Of a stretch of 6,328 nt of DNA, positions 4,971 through 6,328 are shown piece after piece. The notes below the pieces were generated by a model that was not told the DNA's origin, ran no database searches, and saw only the letters and a program-made list of their open reading frames with translations. The stretch lies in assembly GCA_017613335.1 (NCBI GenBank), contig JAGAEB010000014.1, forward strand, positions 1 to 6,328. The letters run 5' to 3'. Both the position numbers and the translations under genes were made by a program. This DNA comes from Methanosarcinaceae archaeon (lineage in GTDB: Archaea > Halobacteriota > Methanosarcinia > Methanosarcinales > Methanosarcinaceae). Each line of letters opens with the position of its first letter. Within the stretch, counting starts at the first letter, position 1.

Positions 4971-6328
4971 TCATTCGTTTTTCTTTTTGGCGATCAGGCG
5001 GATGTCGCCGGTACCCATCTTGATGGGCTGGCCGACGATGACGTTTTCCGTCACGCCGCGGAGTTCATCGACGTTGCCGCGCATACCCGCATCGAGCAGG
5101 TGATTGACGGTCACTTCGAAAGCGGCACGGGCAAAGACGGAAGCCTTTTCACCGGAAATACCGTGACGGCCGATCTGTTTGACTTCGCCGTCCGACGTCA
5201 TGAGATCCGCCACGAGCATGATGTGGCGGATATCGACATCGAGACCCTGTTCGCGCAGTGTGTTTGAAATCTCGCGGATGATGGCGTTGCGGGCCGCTTC
5301 GATACCGAAGACCTCGTAGATCTCGAGGATGTTGTTCGTCGTCGTTCTGGTCGGATCGACGCCTTCGATCTCAAGGACTTCTTTGAGGGCCGTTCCTTCC
5401 GTATACAGTGCATATTCGGATGACGGATCCTTATCATCTTCTTTTCTGACGACGACTCTTTTGATCGACGGGATGCCTTTGATGACGATCTTTTTGAGTT
5501 CCTTGTCGAGCTGGAGGAGGGATCTGTAACTGAGATCCTTCGTCGCCGGCGCGATCTCGATCTGATTGATCTCTTCACGGAGAGTCATCTCCGTCTCTTT
5601 CGGGAGCTCATCTCTGAGTTTGGAGCTGATCGTTTCAAAGTCGAGTTTCTTTTTGTCCATGGCAGACGGTTTCAGATCGATGACGAGGTTCATGTTGGAA
5701 AGATCCGTCGTGACTTCGGCGACCTGCGTGATGTTCGTCGCTTCGATCTCTGTGGCGACATCCTGGGCTTTGTCACGGTTGAAGGCAACGTCGACATCTT
5801 CGGGATTGTCTGCATCTTCGATTCTTTTCCTGTTCGTCAGAGCGATCGTCATCGTCGGCGTACTCGGGAGTTTTCTGGCATCGACGATCTCGATGAGACG
5901 CGGGAGACCGAGCGTAACGTTCATTTCAGAAACACCGGCGTAGTGGAAGGTTCTCATCGTCATCTGCGTACCCGGTTCACCGAGGGACTGTCCGGCAACG
6001 ACGCCGGCCGCATCGCACGGTTCGATGCATGAATTTTCATAACGGGTCTTCGTTGCTTCGATGACTTTTTCCAGTTCATCGCGTTTGACGCCGAAAGAAA
6101 CGGCATCACTGCGCATCGTTGTCCGGATATTTTTCGGAAGAATGCCGTCAAGTTCACGGAGCATCTCATCAATCTCTCTTTTTGTCAGAGCGCCTTCACG
6201 GTCGGAAACCGGAAGATCGTAATCGTCTTCCGGCCCGTCAGGAGCGGACGTGTCCTCTTCCTGTATGACGGTTTTTTCAGTACCGGCGTCACCTGTACCG
6301 GAGAGAGTGACTTCTGCTGCTTTTGTAT
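4971..6328 (-). CDS. rpoA2: DNA-directed RNA polymerase subunit A'' (partial at its 5' end)
   Basis: This is the C-terminal half of the archaeal largest polymerase subunit, forming part of the active-site cleft (trigger loop, jaw and clamp base). Visible hallmarks are EPCDAAGVVAGQSLGEPGTQMTMRTFH (split here: GEPGTQMT is at visible residues 116-123), then TLGLPRLIEIVDARK. Near the end come DIRHIMLVADLMTSDG, GRHGISGEKASVFARAAFEVT and GVTENVIVGQPIKMGTG. The frame stays open for 54 codons beyond the first ATG (6164) to the right edge, with no ATG, GTG or TTG among them. From 6164 the protein would be 397 residues, close to the usual A'' length. The upstream acidic stretch is therefore either an N-terminal extension or the end of a fused A' subunit. 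Downstream there is no rpl30e/nusA/rps12, the usual archaeal followers; the gene ends at a terminator. Identity is certain; the start lies outside the window. Confidence 0.95.
   Translation of the reverse strand, partial: TKAAEVTLSGTGDAGTEKTVIQEEDTSAPDGPEDDYDLPVSDREGALTKREIDEMLRELDGILPKNIRTTMRSDAVSFGVKRDELEKVIEATKTRYENSCIEPCDAAGVVAGQSLGEPGTQMTMRTFHYAGVSEMNVTLGLPRLIEIVDARKLPSTPTMTIALTNRKRIEDADNPEDVDVAFNRDKAQDVATEIEATNITQVAEVTTDLSNMNLVIDLKPSAMDKKKLDFETISSKLRDELPKETEMTLREEINQIEIAPATKDLSYRSLLQLDKELKKIVIKGIPSIKRVVVRKEDDKDPSSEYALYTEGTALKEVLEIEGVDPTRTTTNNILEIYEVFGIEAARNAIIREISNTLREQGLDVDIRHIMLVADLMTSDGEVKQIGRHGISGEKASVFARAAFEVTVNHLLDAGMRGNVDELRGVTENVIVGQPIKMGTGDIRLIAKKKNE

Noticed and set aside
4600..4974. 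Minus-strand 124-residue ORF with poly-Leu segment
   Set aside because: It crosses the perfect terminator palindrome and the purine tract (source of the Leu run) and overlaps the membrane-domain coding sequence antisense.

Overview
The window looks archaeal and reads as three conserved housekeeping genes flanking a short accessory island. Two observations set the domain. The minus-strand gene at the right edge is the split A'' subunit of archaeal RNA polymerase. The two genes on the left are a pantoate kinase of the archaeal GHMP type and an archaeal-style CoaBC. The wording of the A'' bridge-helix and trigger-loop region (EPCDAAGVVAGQSLGEPGTQMT) reminds me most of Thermoplasmata, and possibly of gut Methanomassiliicoccales. 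That is an impression from memory of the families, not an alignment. GATC and TTCCGG tetramers/hexamers are visibly very frequent, and base composition is moderate.

Layout from left to right. Positions 1-133 are seven perfect copies of a 19-bp tandem repeat that starts before the window edge. A U-rich terminator for the minus strand follows at about 170-183. Pantoate kinase (225-1229, minus) comes next. Between it and coaBC (1462-3147, minus) lies a tandem array of 38-40 bp units (1283-1464), the better preserved of which fold into hairpins. CoaBC carries an unusual hydrophilic C-terminal tail of about 105 residues, and its stop codon lies inside the last partial repeat. Region 3148-3543 holds divergent promoter signals, a possible 57-residue charged small ORF, a 12-bp triplicate repeat and a near-perfect 13-bp inverted repeat.

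The accessory island (3544-4795, plus) encodes a Panacea/DUF4065 (SocA-like) protein. Two bases downstream is a gene for a soluble domain plus coiled coil that should continue into a multi-pass membrane domain. In this sequence the two parts are separated by an apparent one-base deletion near 4500-4504. The arrangement matches Panacea antitoxin/toxin (PanAT) operons, with the membrane protein as the likely toxin or effector, here apparently broken. The island faces rpoA2 convergently, and a perfect 36-bp palindrome (4905-4940) serves as a two-way terminator.

Functionally, pantoate kinase and CoaBC are two non-consecutive parts of archaeal coenzyme A synthesis. The phosphopantothenate synthetase that links them is not in the window. 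The rpoA2 frame is open to the right edge, so that gene is partial.
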